Assembly (NCBI GenBank): GCA_945870035.1
Contig: CAMBQQ010000003.1
Coordinates: forward strand, 1 to 64,000
Origin: Rhizobium sp. Q54
Lineage (GTDB): Bacteria; Pseudomonadota; Alphaproteobacteria; Rhizobiales; Xanthobacteraceae
DNA length: 64,000 nucleotides
Direction: 5' to 3'
Numbering within the stretch: the first letter of the stretch is position 1; every line of letters starts with the position of its first letter. A model generated the notes under the pieces. That model searched no databases. It worked only from the letters and a program-made list of their open reading frames with translations, and was not told where the DNA came from. Position numbers and translations under genes: made by a program. This document shows positions 53,251 to 62,613 of this stretch, in pieces.

Positions 53251-54396
53251 ATGTCCACAACGACAGTTTCTGCTTCGGTCTCGACATCTCCCCGCATCGA
53301 CACCCTGTTCCTCGGTGCGGCGGTGCTCGCGACGGCCATCCTGGTCGCGCTGGTCCTGCTCGACGGCCAGACCGCCTCGGCGGCGCTGGTCCTCGGCGGC
53401 TTTGCGCTGGGCATCGCCTTTCTCAAGGCCGAATTCAGCTACACCGCGTCGTGGCGCCGCTTCCTCAATCGCGGCGAAGCCGGCGGGCTGATCGGCGGCC
53501 TCATCGTCATCGCCATTTGCGCGCTCGCCGTTGTGCCGGTCGCGGCGCTATGGCCCGGCTTCGGCGGCGCCATCGCGCCGCTCGGACCGTCGCTGCTCAT
53601 CGGCGCCTTCGTTTTCGGCATCGGCATGCAACTCGCCAATGGCTGCGGTTCCGGCACGCTGTACACCGTCGGCGGCGGTTCCGGCCGCATGCTGGTGACG
53701 CTCGCGTTCTTCATCATCGGCAGCGTGCTCGGCTCGCTGTCGCTGCCGTCCTTCCTCGCGCTCGGCGGCATCAATCCGGTGCTGGCGTCGGACTATCTCG
53801 GCCCCTGGGGCGGCCTCGTGGCGACGCTCGCCAGCATCGCGCTCGCCGCCGTCATCATGGCGGCGGTGGCGAAAAAGCGCGGCGCCAATTTCATGCCGTC
53901 GCGCACCTACATCATCGGCGGCATTGTCATCGGCGTGCTGTGCATCGCGGTGTTTTTTGCTGGCGGTCATCCGTGGAGCGTGACCTTCGGCTACACCGTG
54001 TGGGGCGGCAAAATCTTTGCCGCGCTCGGCTTCGATTTCTCGCAGGCTGAGTTCTGGCAATGGCCGGGCCCGAAGCGCGCGCTCACCGGCTCGGTCTTGA
54101 GCGATACGTCGAGCCTCACGGACTTCGGCATGATCTTCGGCGCCATGGCGGCGGCCGCCGCCACTAAGCGTTACGCCGCGACCGCCTGGCCGCCGCTCGG
54201 GTCATTGCTCGCCGCCGCGATCGGCGGGCTACTGTGCGGCTGGGGCGCGCGCATCGGCTTCGGCTGCAACATCGGCGCGTTTATCGGCGGCGTCGCTTCA
54301 GGCTCGCTGCACGGCTGGATCTGGTTTCTCGCGGCGCTGCCGGGCTGCATGATCGGCATCAGGCTGCGGCCGTTGTTCGGCATGTCGAGGGATTAG
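53251..54396 (+). CDS. YeeE/YedE family sulfur-compound transporter
   Basis: A 381-residue membrane protein with about ten hydrophobic segments. Conserved cysteines lie in LANGCGSGTLYTVGGG, RIGFGCNIGAFIGG and LPGCMIG, the sites that pass thiosulfate through YeeE/YedE (TsuA-like) channels. A nearby exported rhodanese supports a sulfur role, although relatives with selenium or unknown roles exist. The ATG at 53251 has AAGG upstream. It ends 3 bp before a tiny cysteine-rich gene. Confidence 0.88.
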   Translation: MSTTTVSASVSTSPRIDTLFLGAAVLATAILVALVLLDGQTASAALVLGGFALGIAFLKAEFSYTASWRRFLNRGEAGGLIGGLIVIAICALAVVPVAALWPGFGGAIAPLGPSLLIGAFVFGIGMQLANGCGSGTLYTVGGGSGRMLVTLAFFIIGSVLGSLSLPSFLALGGINPVLASDYLGPWGGLVATLASIALAAVIMAAVAKKRGANFMPSRTYIIGGIVIGVLCIAVFFAGGHPWSVTFGYTVWGGKIFAALGFDFSQAEFWQWPGPKRALTGSVLSDTSSLTDFGMIFGAMAAAAATKRYAATAWPPLGSLLAAAIGGLLCGWGARIGFGCNIGAFIGGVASGSLHGWIWFLAALPGCMIGIRLRPLFGMSRD

Positions 54397-54399
54397 CGC

Positions 54400-54552
54400 A
54401 TGCGGAAAACATACATCGCGGTTGTCTTGCTGGCGGTTATTGCCATTGTCGGCGATCATCTCACCAGCCCGTCGAGTGGGCGGGCCGTGTCGCCGGAGGA
54501 TTTCGCCGGCGCCTGTGCGCCGTGCGGCGCGCCGTGCCCGGTGAAGAAGTAG
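54400..54552 (+). CDS. 50-residue membrane-anchored cysteine-rich peptide
   Basis: This small gene begins 3 bp after the transporter stop, with GAGGGA seven bases before its ATG, a convincing ribosome-binding site. The product has one hydrophobic segment (about residues 5-18), a short Ser/Pro spacer, and a C-terminal cluster with Cys39, Cys42 and Cys46 in CAPCGAPC, ending in two lysines. I do not recognise a family. The placement suggests a partner of the sulfur transporter, perhaps accepting sulfane sulfur, which is inference. It could instead be a chance frame, but the spacing and signal argue against that. Confidence 0.66.
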   Translation: MRKTYIAVVLLAVIAIVGDHLTSPSSGRAVSPEDFAGACAPCGAPCPVKK

Positions 54553-54554
54553 GT

Positions 54555-55496
54555 TTACGCCCGCTCCTTCAAAAACGCCTCGACCTCGGCCCGCGTCGCC
54601 GCGCCCATCAGGCCACCGAAGCGCGTGCACTTGATCGCGGCGGCGGCGGCGGCAAAGCACATGGCGTCGATCTCGTCGCCGGTTTCCGCCAGCCGGTAGG
54701 CGAAGCCGCCGTGAAACGTGTCGCCGGCGCCCAACGTATCGACGGCGTCGACCTTAAACGCCGGCATGTGACGAACCTCGCCGCCCTCCAGCCAGTATAC
54801 GCCATTCGGCCCGTCGGTGACGGCGAGGAAACCCTTGTAGCCTTCGCCATATTTCTTCAGAGCCGCGGCGTAGTCCTTCAACCCGGTGCTTTCGCGCATC
54901 GCGTCGGCCGAGGCGATGACATGCGTGCAGCCTTGCGTCAGTGGGTCGTCCGGCGGCGCCGGCTTGTCGAGATCGAGCACGCGCGGAATGCCGCGCGCTT
55001 TCGCCGCCATGCAGATCGGCAGCGAAATGTTGTCGTAGCGGTTGTCGAGAAGCACGGCGTCGAGATCGGCGACCGCGGCCGCCGGGTCGTCCGGCGTGGC
55101 TTCGGCCAGGCCCTGGTTGCGGCGCGTGGCGATCATCTTCTCGCCGCCGGCATCGATCAGGATCAATGAGGCCGACGACCGTGCGCCGGGCACGCGGATG
55201 GCGCGGCTGACGTCGATCTTCTCGCCGGCGAAGGTCTTGATGATGGTGTTGGCGACGTCGTCGTCGAGATCGCCGAGCGCGCCGATATAGCTGGTGACGG
55301 CGCCGAGGCGCGCGACCGCGACCGCCGCGTTGCCGGCCTGGCCGCCGCTGGTGACGATAAAATCCGTCGCCGTGACTTTCTCGCCGGGTTTCGGAAACTG
55401 CTCCACCCGCATGATGATGTCCTGCACCGCGCCGCCGGCGCACAGGATCCTTGGCGGACGGTTGAGCGGCAAACGTTCAGTCAAAGCGGACTTCAT
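54555..55496 (-). CDS. PfkB-family carbohydrate kinase
   Basis: A 313-residue ribokinase-like sugar kinase. The N-terminal GGAVQDIIMRVEQFPKPGEK and TSGGQAGNAAVAVARLG form the substrate lid region, and DTLGAGDTFHGGFAY carries the catalytic aspartate and anion hole. It phosphorylates a sugar or nucleoside with ATP, and the substrate is unknown. Its start lies 20 bp inside the 3' end of nudC, so it is co-transcribed and probably translationally coupled with that gene. It ends 2 bp from the cysteine-rich peptide gene. Confidence 0.9.
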   Translation of the reverse strand: MKSALTERLPLNRPPRILCAGGAVQDIIMRVEQFPKPGEKVTATDFIVTSGGQAGNAAVAVARLGAVTSYIGALGDLDDDVANTIIKTFAGEKIDVSRAIRVPGARSSASLILIDAGGEKMIATRRNQGLAEATPDDPAAAVADLDAVLLDNRYDNISLPICMAAKARGIPRVLDLDKPAPPDDPLTQGCTHVIASADAMRESTGLKDYAAALKKYGEGYKGFLAVTDGPNGVYWLEGGEVRHMPAFKVDAVDTLGAGDTFHGGFAYRLAETGDEIDAMCFAAAAAAIKCTRFGGLMGAATRAEVEAFLKERA

Positions 55497-56427
55497 CCTC
55501 GACCCAGGCGCGGACGATGTGATGCGCGATGGCCACCGGTGGCGGCATGGTCAATCCGTCCGGATGGTTGCGCATCAGCATGGCGATGCATTCATTCTTG
55601 CTAAACCAGCGGGCGTCTTCCAGTTCCGTGCGGTCGACGACAATATCGCGGCTCAGCGCTTCGGCATGGCAGCCGATCATCAGCGAGGTCGGGAACGGCC
55701 AGGGCTGCGAGCGGAAATACTTTACCCGGCCGCAGATAATGCCGGCTTCCTCGCGGGTCTCGCGGCGCACGGCGTCCTCGAAGGATTCGCCCGGCTCGAT
55801 GAAACCGGCGAGGCACGACCACATGGTCGGCGCGAAACGTGGGCTGCGGCCGAGCAGGCAGTTGTCGCCGTCGACGATCAGCATGATGACCACCGGATCG
55901 GTGCGCGGAAAATGCTCGGTCTCGCAGGCCGGGCAATCGCGCTTCCAGCCGGCGCAGACGGTGTCGGTGGCGTGGCCGCAACTCGCGCAGAACCGGTGCC
56001 GCATGTGCCATTGCAGCACCGCCTTGGCTTCCGCGATCGGCGGCAAATGATCGGCATCGACCAGGCCCTGCACGGCGATCGAGCGCAGGTCGGCGACCAT
56101 CAGGTCGTCGCGCGCCTTCAGCGCCTCGGCGGCGTCCTGCAGGATGCCGGCGCCGAAGCGGCCTTCGTTCTTGTCGTGGCCGAGGAAAATGGTTTCGGTG
56201 AAGGGGCCGAACGCGCGCGCCTCGGCGAACGTGAACAGTGGATCGTTGAGCGGCGCGCCCTTCTTGGTGACGATCAGTTCGCCGCCGATGACATAGAAGC
56301 CGGCGCGCGGGCCTTGCGCCATGGCGTCGATCGCCGCTCTGTCGGTGCGCAGCTCCGCGGCGCGCTCGAGGCGGTTTTCCGTGTAGCCGAGGTGGGGTTT
56401 CGGGCCGAGAATCGCGGGGGGTGACAT
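55477..56427 (-). CDS. nudC: NAD(+)/NADH pyrophosphatase NudC
   Basis: A 316-residue Nudix enzyme that splits NADH and removes NAD caps from RNA. The zinc ribbon is CASCGHAT...CPACETEH, HFPRTDPVVIML follows, and the Nudix box GFIEPGESFEDAVRRETREE is complete. SQPWPFPTSLMIG is the NudC-specific SQPWPFPxS motif. The ATG at 56427 was chosen, since the frame further upstream offers only a TTG. It is downstream of the HIT gene on the same strand. Confidence 0.95.
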   Translation of the reverse strand: MSPPAILGPKPHLGYTENRLERAAELRTDRAAIDAMAQGPRAGFYVIGGELIVTKKGAPLNDPLFTFAEARAFGPFTETIFLGHDKNEGRFGAGILQDAAEALKARDDLMVADLRSIAVQGLVDADHLPPIAEAKAVLQWHMRHRFCASCGHATDTVCAGWKRDCPACETEHFPRTDPVVIMLIVDGDNCLLGRSPRFAPTMWSCLAGFIEPGESFEDAVRRETREEAGIICGRVKYFRSQPWPFPTSLMIGCHAEALSRDIVVDRTELEDARWFSKNECIAMLMRNHPDGLTMPPPVAIAHHIVRAWVEDEVRFD

Positions 56428-56469
56428 TGCGCGGAAACTCGCATGGAGAGGCGGGGAGTGCAACGACGG

Positions 56470-56886
56470 CTATGTGACCTTCAACGCCTTCCGCAGGGCG
56501 GCGATAAAGCCGTCTCGCAGGGCGGGATCATATGCGGCCGCCGGAGCCGCGCCCCAGACCGGTTTCGGCCAGGCCTTGTCCGAATGCCTGCGGCCGATGA
56601 CATGAACGTGAAGCTGCACCACCACATTGCCCAGCGCCGCGACATTGAGCTTGTCGCAGGCGGTGATCGCCTTGAGCGCGCGGGCCGCGGCGTCGGTTTC
56701 CCGCATCAAGGCGAGCCGGTCGTTGTCCACAAGGTCGATCAGTTCCGTGATGCCGGGACGGCGCGGCACCAGGATCAGCCACGGGTAATTGGCGTCGTTC
56801 GCCAGCAGAACGCGCGACAGCGCCAGATCGCCGACCGGGACGGTGTCGGCGGCCAGTTGCGGGTGCAGGGAGAAGGGTGATTCCAT
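56470..56886 (-). CDS. HIT-family protein
   Basis: A 138-residue histidine-triad protein. The active motif is QLHVHVIGRR (about residues 97-106). The N-terminal LANDANYPWLILVPRRPGITE is typical of the short HIT subfamily of nucleotide hydrolases or transferases. The substrate is unknown. The ATG at 56886 begins the family alignment; upstream the frame runs into the SRP RNA region and was rejected. Confidence 0.9.
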   Translation of the reverse strand: MESPFSLHPQLAADTVPVGDLALSRVLLANDANYPWLILVPRRPGITELIDLVDNDRLALMRETDAAARALKAITACDKLNVAALGNVVVQLHVHVIGRRHSDKAWPKPVWGAAPAAAYDPALRDGFIAALRKALKVT

Positions 56887-56968
56887 GCTGGCGAGCCTAG
56901 GCCCTATCGCCGCCGCCGTCATTTTCGCCCATCTTGCATTCCCCCGCCATTCGCCCGATATAGGGGCC

Positions 56969-57062
56969 GGGAGGTTGGCGGTGGACGAGCCACTCGCCAA
57001 CCGGGTCAGATCCGGAAGGAAGCAGCCCTAACGAGCCCGGTTCGGGTCGTTGTCAGCCTCCC
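56969..57062 (+). ncRNA. ffs: Signal recognition particle RNA (4.5S, small bacterial type)
   Basis: The conserved tip sequence GGTCAGATCCGGAAGGAAGC (57005-57024) and the following AGCCCTAACG form the Ffh-binding loops. The outer stem pairs GGGAGGTTG (56969-56977) with CAGCCTCCC (57054-57062). A run of T residues (57067-57071) just after it should end transcription. It lies immediately upstream of dnaX, a position conserved in alphaproteobacteria. The ends are set from base pairing and may be off by a few bases. Confidence 0.95.
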
Positions 57063-57151
57063 ACCTATTTTTCCACGATTCGTTAGGCGTGAAGTGCCCC
57101 GCGCAGCCGCGGCGGGTGGCTTCGACGCCCAATGGCTGCGAGAATGAACGC

Positions 57152-58975
57152 ATGAGCGAACCCGCGAACCCTGCCGTTCCTGGTTCCGCCCAAAGCGCGT
57201 CCTTTGCGGATGCGCCGGCCGGCGGCTATCGCGTCCTCGCGCGCAAATACCGCCCGTCCAGCTTCGAGGACCTGATCGGCCAGGAGGCCATGGTCCGCAC
57301 GATTTCGAACGCCTTCGAATCCGGCCGCATTCCGCAGGCCTGGATCCTGACCGGCGTGCGCGGCGTCGGCAAAACCACGACCGCCCGCATCCTCGCCCGC
57401 GCGCTCAATTACGAACTGCCGGACGGCTCGATCAGGGGCCCGACCATTCACATGCCGGTGATGGGCGTGCAGGATCAGGCGATCATCGACAGCCGCCACA
57501 TCGACGTGCTGGAAATGGACGCCGCCTCGCACAACTCGGTCGACGACGTGCGCCAGATCAATGACGCGGTGCGCTATGCGCCGGTGTCGGCGCGCTACAA
57601 GGTCTACATCCTCGACGAAGTGCACATGCTGTCCGGCGCGGCGTTCAACGCGCTGCTGAAGACGCTCGAGGAGCCGCCGCCGCACGCCAAGTTCATCTTC
57701 GCCACCACCGAAATCCGCAAGGTGCCGGTAACGGTGTTGTCGCGCTGCCAGCGTTTCGATCTGCGCCGCGTCGATGCGTCGGTGATGGTCGAGCATTTGC
57801 AGAAGATCGCCGCCAAGGAAAACATCGAGGCCGAGCCCGCCGCTTTGGCTTTGATCGCGCGCGCCGCCGAAGGTTCGGTGCGCGATGCGCTGTCGCTGTT
57901 CGATCAGGGCATCGCGCATGCTGCCGGCCCTGTGCGCGCCGAAGACGTGCGGCAGATGCTCGGCCTCGCCGACCGCGTCCGCATCGTCGATCTGTTCGAA
58001 GCCTTGATGAAAGGCGACATCGCCGGCGCCTTGGCCGAATTGCGCGCGCAATACGATATCGGCGCCGATCCCGCGGTAGTGTTGAGCGATCTCGCTGAGT
58101 TCACCCATTTCGTTACCCGCGTCAAAGTCGTGCCGAACGTGGCCGACGATGTCTCGCTGTCGGAGGCCGAGCGCGTGCGCGGCCGCGCCTTCGCCACGCA
58201 ATTGTCGATGCGCGTGCTGTCGCGCTGCTGGCAGATGCTGTTGAAGGGCGTCGGCGAGGTGCAGGCCTCGGGCCGCCCGGTCGCCGCCGCCGAAATGGTG
58301 CTGGTACGCATTGCCTATGCCGCCGACCTGCCGACGCCGGACGAAGTCATCAAGTCGCTCGGCGAGGGCGGCGGCGCGCAGCCGGCGCGTCCTTCGAGCA
58401 ATGGCGGCGGCAATGGTGCTTCCGCCGGGCCGAGCGCCTCGCAGAGTTTCGCGCCGCGGTTTGAAGCCGCGCGCGGTGCGCCGCGCGCCTCGGCGGCGAC
58501 GCAGCCGCGTCCCTCCGAAGAACCCGTGGCACAACTCGGCGCAGCCGAACCGGCTGTACCCACGTTGTCGCTCGGCACCTTCGAGGCGCTGATCGCTTTG
58601 GTGTCGGAAAAGCGCGACATCACCACCAAGATGGCGCTGGAGCGCGACGTCCGGCTGGTGCGGTACGAGGACGGGCAACTCGAAATCGCCTTGCAGCCGA
58701 ACGCGCCGAAAACCTTTGTGCACGACCTGCAACGCAAGCTCACCGCCTGGACCGGGAAGCGCTGGGTCGTCGTCGTCTCGCGCGAAGAGGGGGCGCCGAC
58801 CGTTCGCGCGCAAGCCGATGCCCGCCAGGCGGAGGTCGAGCGCGACGTACAGAGCGATCCTTTGGTGCAAGCGGTGCTGACTAAATTTCCCGGCGCCAAG
58901 ATCGTCGCGGTGACGCAGACTGCGCCTGAAACCGGTGCGCCCGATGCCGCGCCGATCGAAGAAGACGAGGATTAA
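57152..58975 (+). CDS. dnaX: DNA polymerase III gamma/tau subunit
   Basis: A 607-residue clamp-loader ATPase. The AAA+ core opens YRVLARKYRPSSFEDLIGQE, with Walker A GVRGVGKTTTA, DEVHMLSGAAFNALLKTLEE and the arginine-finger motif SRCQRFDLRR. The usual zinc module (four cysteines after Walker A) is absent: the segment reads SIRGPTIHMPVMGVQDQAI with no cysteine. From about 410 comes a Gly/Ala/Ser/Pro linker and then the tau C-terminal domain. The ATG at 57152 has no strong ribosome-binding site. It is first of dnaX-ybaB-recR. Confidence 0.96.
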   Translation: MSEPANPAVPGSAQSASFADAPAGGYRVLARKYRPSSFEDLIGQEAMVRTISNAFESGRIPQAWILTGVRGVGKTTTARILARALNYELPDGSIRGPTIHMPVMGVQDQAIIDSRHIDVLEMDAASHNSVDDVRQINDAVRYAPVSARYKVYILDEVHMLSGAAFNALLKTLEEPPPHAKFIFATTEIRKVPVTVLSRCQRFDLRRVDASVMVEHLQKIAAKENIEAEPAALALIARAAEGSVRDALSLFDQGIAHAAGPVRAEDVRQMLGLADRVRIVDLFEALMKGDIAGALAELRAQYDIGADPAVVLSDLAEFTHFVTRVKVVPNVADDVSLSEAERVRGRAFATQLSMRVLSRCWQMLLKGVGEVQASGRPVAAAEMVLVRIAYAADLPTPDEVIKSLGEGGGAQPARPSSNGGGNGASAGPSASQSFAPRFEAARGAPRASAATQPRPSEEPVAQLGAAEPAVPTLSLGTFEALIALVSEKRDITTKMALERDVRLVRYEDGQLEIALQPNAPKTFVHDLQRKLTAWTGKRWVVVVSREEGAPTVRAQADARQAEVERDVQSDPLVQAVLTKFPGAKIVAVTQTAPETGAPDAAPIEEDED

Positions 58976-58977
58976 TC

Positions 58978-59292
58978 ATGGATTTTCTCGGCATGATGAA
59001 GCAGGCGACGCAACTGCAATCCAAGATGCAGGCGTTGCAGGCCGAACTCGACACCATCACCGTTGACGGCACCGCCGGTGGCGGCATGGTCACCGTGACG
59101 CTCACCGCTAAAGGCGATCTCAAGGCGGTCAAGCTCGACGACTCGCTGATCAAGCCCGGTGAAAAGGAAATCGTCGAGGATCTCATCGTCGCTGCTCATG
59201 CCGACGCCCGCCGCAAGGCCGAAGCCGTCATGGCCGAAAAGATGAAGGCGGTCACCGGCGGCCTGCCGCTGCCGCCGGGATTGTTGGGGTAA
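58978..59292 (+). CDS. ybaB: YbaB/EbfC nucleoid-associated protein
   Basis: A 104-residue homodimeric DNA-binding protein. It has the typical [19 protein letters not shown] helix, a Gly-rich [21 protein letters not shown] sheet and the C-terminal [19 protein letters not shown] helix. The conserved order dnaX-ybaB-recR supports a role in DNA repair or replication. It starts 2 bp after dnaX. Confidence 0.95.
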   Translation: MDFLGMMKQATQLQSKMQALQAELDTITVDGTAGGGMVTVTLTAKGDLKAVKLDDSLIKPGEKEIVEDLIVAAHADARRKAEAVMAEKMKAVTGGLPLPPGLLG

Positions 59293-59293
59293 A

Positions 59294-59458
59294 CTTTCTT
59301 CCCTCGCCCCGCGCAGCGGGGAGAGGGTGCCGAGCGCGCATGGCGCGCGAGGCGGGTGAGGGGCATCTCGCTGCTTATGTGCACCTCGCTTCGCCCCTCA
59401 CCCGGCCCTCGCTTAGCTCGGGCCACCCTCTCCCCGTAAACGGGGAGAGGGAAGAAAG
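59294..59458. repeat. Large palindromic REP-like element between ybaB and recR
   Basis: Outer arms CTTTCTTCCCTC (59294-59305) and the exact complement (59447-59458) enclose GGGTGAGGGGC (59354-59364) paired with its complement (59393-59403), plus GC-rich hairpins CCCCGC-GCA-GCGGGG (59307-59321) and TCCCCG-TAAA-CGGGGA (59431-59446). It begins just after the ybaB stop and ends 16 bp before recR. Confidence 0.88.
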
Positions 59459-59474
59459 AGAAGTCGAATCGAAC

Positions 59475-60080
59475 ATGGCCACCGCCGTTGCCGGACCTGA
59501 AATTGAAAAACTGATCCAGTTGCTGTCCAAGCTGCCGGGCCTGGGTCCGCGTTCGGCGCGCCGCGCCGCGTTGCACCTCATCAAGAAACGCGAACTGTTG
59601 ATGGCGCCGCTCACCGCCGCCTTGCAGACCGCAATCGACAAGATCGTCGTCTGCAAGACCTGCGGCAACATCGATACGCACGACCCGTGCACGGTGTGCA
59701 CCGACATGCGCCGCGACCCATCCATTCTCGTCGTCGTCGCCGATGTCGCCGATCTGTGGGCGCTGGAGCGCGCCAGCGCCGTCAATGGCCGCTATCATGT
59801 GCTCGGCGGCACGCTGTCGCCGCTCGACGGCGTCGGCCCCGGCGACCTATCGATCGACGCGCTGATTGCGCGCGCGCATGAACCGCAGGTCAAGGAGCTG
59901 ATCCTGGCGCTAAATGCCACAGTCGACGGCCAGACCACGGCGCATTACATCACTGAATTTCTCGCCGGCGCCAATGTGAAAGTCACCCGGCTGGCGCATG
60001 GCGTGCCGGTCGGCGGCGAACTGGATTATCTCGACGAAGGCACCTTGTCGGCGGCGATGAAGCAGAGGACTTTGTTTTAA
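59475..60080 (+). CDS. recR: Recombination protein RecR
   Basis: A 201-residue protein that loads RecA with RecF/RecO at gaps. [23 protein letters not shown] is the helix-hairpin-helix, the zinc finger is [16 protein letters not shown], and the Toprim part follows ([15 protein letters not shown]). The frame is open from 59340, but that part is the translation of a palindromic repeat, so the ATG at 59475 is right. Confidence 0.96.
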   Translation: MATAVAGPEIEKLIQLLSKLPGLGPRSARRAALHLIKKRELLMAPLTAALQTAIDKIVVCKTCGNIDTHDPCTVCTDMRRDPSILVVVADVADLWALERASAVNGRYHVLGGTLSPLDGVGPGDLSIDALIARAHEPQVKELILALNATVDGQTTAHYITEFLAGANVKVTRLAHGVPVGGELDYLDEGTLSAAMKQRTLF

Positions 60081-60445
60081 TGGCCCGCATTCTTGTTTGC
60101 GCAACGGCTCTGGCGCTGTGCACGGTCACGGCGACGGCACAGGAATTCCTCAAATACGGCGATGTCATCAGCGGCCAGGTGCGCGCGGTGCAGCGTGGCG
60201 GCGAGCCGGTCTACCAGATCGTCAGCGATGCGCCGAAGGCCTTCGCGCACAAGGATAAATGCAAGACGGCGGCGCCGAAGACTTTCCATCTTGCCGAGAC
60301 CGACAACAAGGCCAAGACCATCCGGCTGAAGCGCTCGGTCGGTCAGAAGATAGAGATCGTTGCCGATGAATTCACCTGCACGGTCCCGCACAGCGGCGAT
60401 GCCATCGCCACGAAATGGCGCTTCACCGGGCCGCCGCCGCGTTAA
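60080..60445 (+). CDS. Small secreted protein of unknown function
   Basis: A 121-residue protein with a signal peptide (LCTVTATAQ, cleaved at about 20). The mature part has two cysteines (KCKTAA, FTCTVP) likely to form a disulfide and a beta-rich look (RLKRSVGQKIEIVADEF). I do not recognise a family. Its ATG shares one base with the recR stop, so it is read by reinitiation, but a functional link to recR is unlikely. It converges on the AraC regulator gene with 12 bp between stops. Confidence 0.72.
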   Translation: MARILVCATALALCTVTATAQEFLKYGDVISGQVRAVQRGGEPVYQIVSDAPKAFAHKDKCKTAAPKTFHLAETDNKAKTIRLKRSVGQKIEIVADEFTCTVPHSGDAIATKWRFTGPPPR

Positions 60446-60457
60446 GCTGCATCCGCA

Positions 60458-61327
60458 TCACCGCGCTCTGTCGATGCGCTGGCGGAAGTCACGCGGCGAC
60501 AGGCCGGTGGCGCCGGCAAAGATGCGGCTGAAATAGGCCGGATCGTTGAAGCCGAGCGCATAGGCGATCGTCGATATCGTCAGGTTGGTATAGACCAGGT
60601 TGCGCCGCGCCTCGCGCACGACGCGGTCGCGGATCATCTGCGAGGCCGGGCAGCCGTAAGCGGAGCGCGTCAGCCGGCTGAGATGCGTCGGCGTCATCTT
60701 CAGCGCGGCGGCATAGCGCGTCACCGGCCAGTGCTCGAGGTAATGCGCTTCCAGCATCGTCTCGAACTGCCGCACCGGATCGGCGCCCGCGCTTCTGCCG
60801 CCGGACGGCTGCCGTGCCGCCAGCGCGCGCGCCACCAGGCCAAGCAAGGTCGCCGACAGGGCTTTCAGAATATGGGCGCGGGCGAAACGGCGGTCGCGGT
60901 GCTCCGTGAATATCTCCGTCATCAGCCGCCGCATCGCCGGCGTGCCGCGCAACACCGCCGCTTCGTTGAGCGCGCGGCCGAGGCCTTCCGATGGCGCCAC
61001 CACCTCGTCGAGAATCTCCGCCGGCAGCGTCACCACCCAGCCTTGCGTGCCCGGCGTGAAGCTGAAGCCATGCACCGCGCCGACCGGCACATTGACCGCC
61101 GACATCGGCCGCAAGCGGTGCGTCTGGCCTTCCATGGTCGCCCGGCCGCCGCCGCGCGCGACCAGCAAAATCTGGTGCAAACGCGCGTGCCGGTGCGCCG
61201 CCAGCTCCCAGTCGTGCAGCACCGAGCGCGCCGCGATGGTCTCGCAATGCACGACGTCCGGCAGGTCGCGGACCTCGCCGAAGAGGTTGTAGGACTGGAT
61301 CGACGGCTTTTGCGCGGCGCGGGCCAT
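60458..61327 (-). CDS. AraC-family regulator, probably PobR-like
   Basis: A 289-residue regulator. The N-terminal cupin-type domain (about 20-150, HRHARLHQILLVARGGGRATM) would bind an inducer, and the C-terminal AraC helix-turn-helix pair is in RYAALKMTPTHLSRL-like sequence and TISTIAYALGFNDPAYFSRIF. It diverges from pobA across 97 bp, the usual arrangement of pobR, so it probably activates pobA with 4-hydroxybenzoate. The ATG at 61327 is at the expected place. I could not define the operator. Confidence 0.86.
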   Translation of the reverse strand: MARAAQKPSIQSYNLFGEVRDLPDVVHCETIAARSVLHDWELAAHRHARLHQILLVARGGGRATMEGQTHRLRPMSAVNVPVGAVHGFSFTPGTQGWVVTLPAEILDEVVAPSEGLGRALNEAAVLRGTPAMRRLMTEIFTEHRDRRFARAHILKALSATLLGLVARALAARQPSGGRSAGADPVRQFETMLEAHYLEHWPVTRYAAALKMTPTHLSRLTRSAYGCPASQMIRDRVVREARRNLVYTNLTISTIAYALGFNDPAYFSRIFAGATGLSPRDFRQRIDRAR

Positions 61328-61358
61328 GTTCGATTTGTACAAGAGAAAGTGCGCTTGA

Positions 61359-62609
<1,251 letters not shown>

Positions 62610-62613
62610 CGGG

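Noticed and set aside
57083-58870. 595-codon open frame antisense to dnaX
   Set aside because: It is a reading-frame shadow: composition is Arg/Gly/Ala-heavy, there is no recognisable motif, and dnaX on the other strand has every family hallmark.
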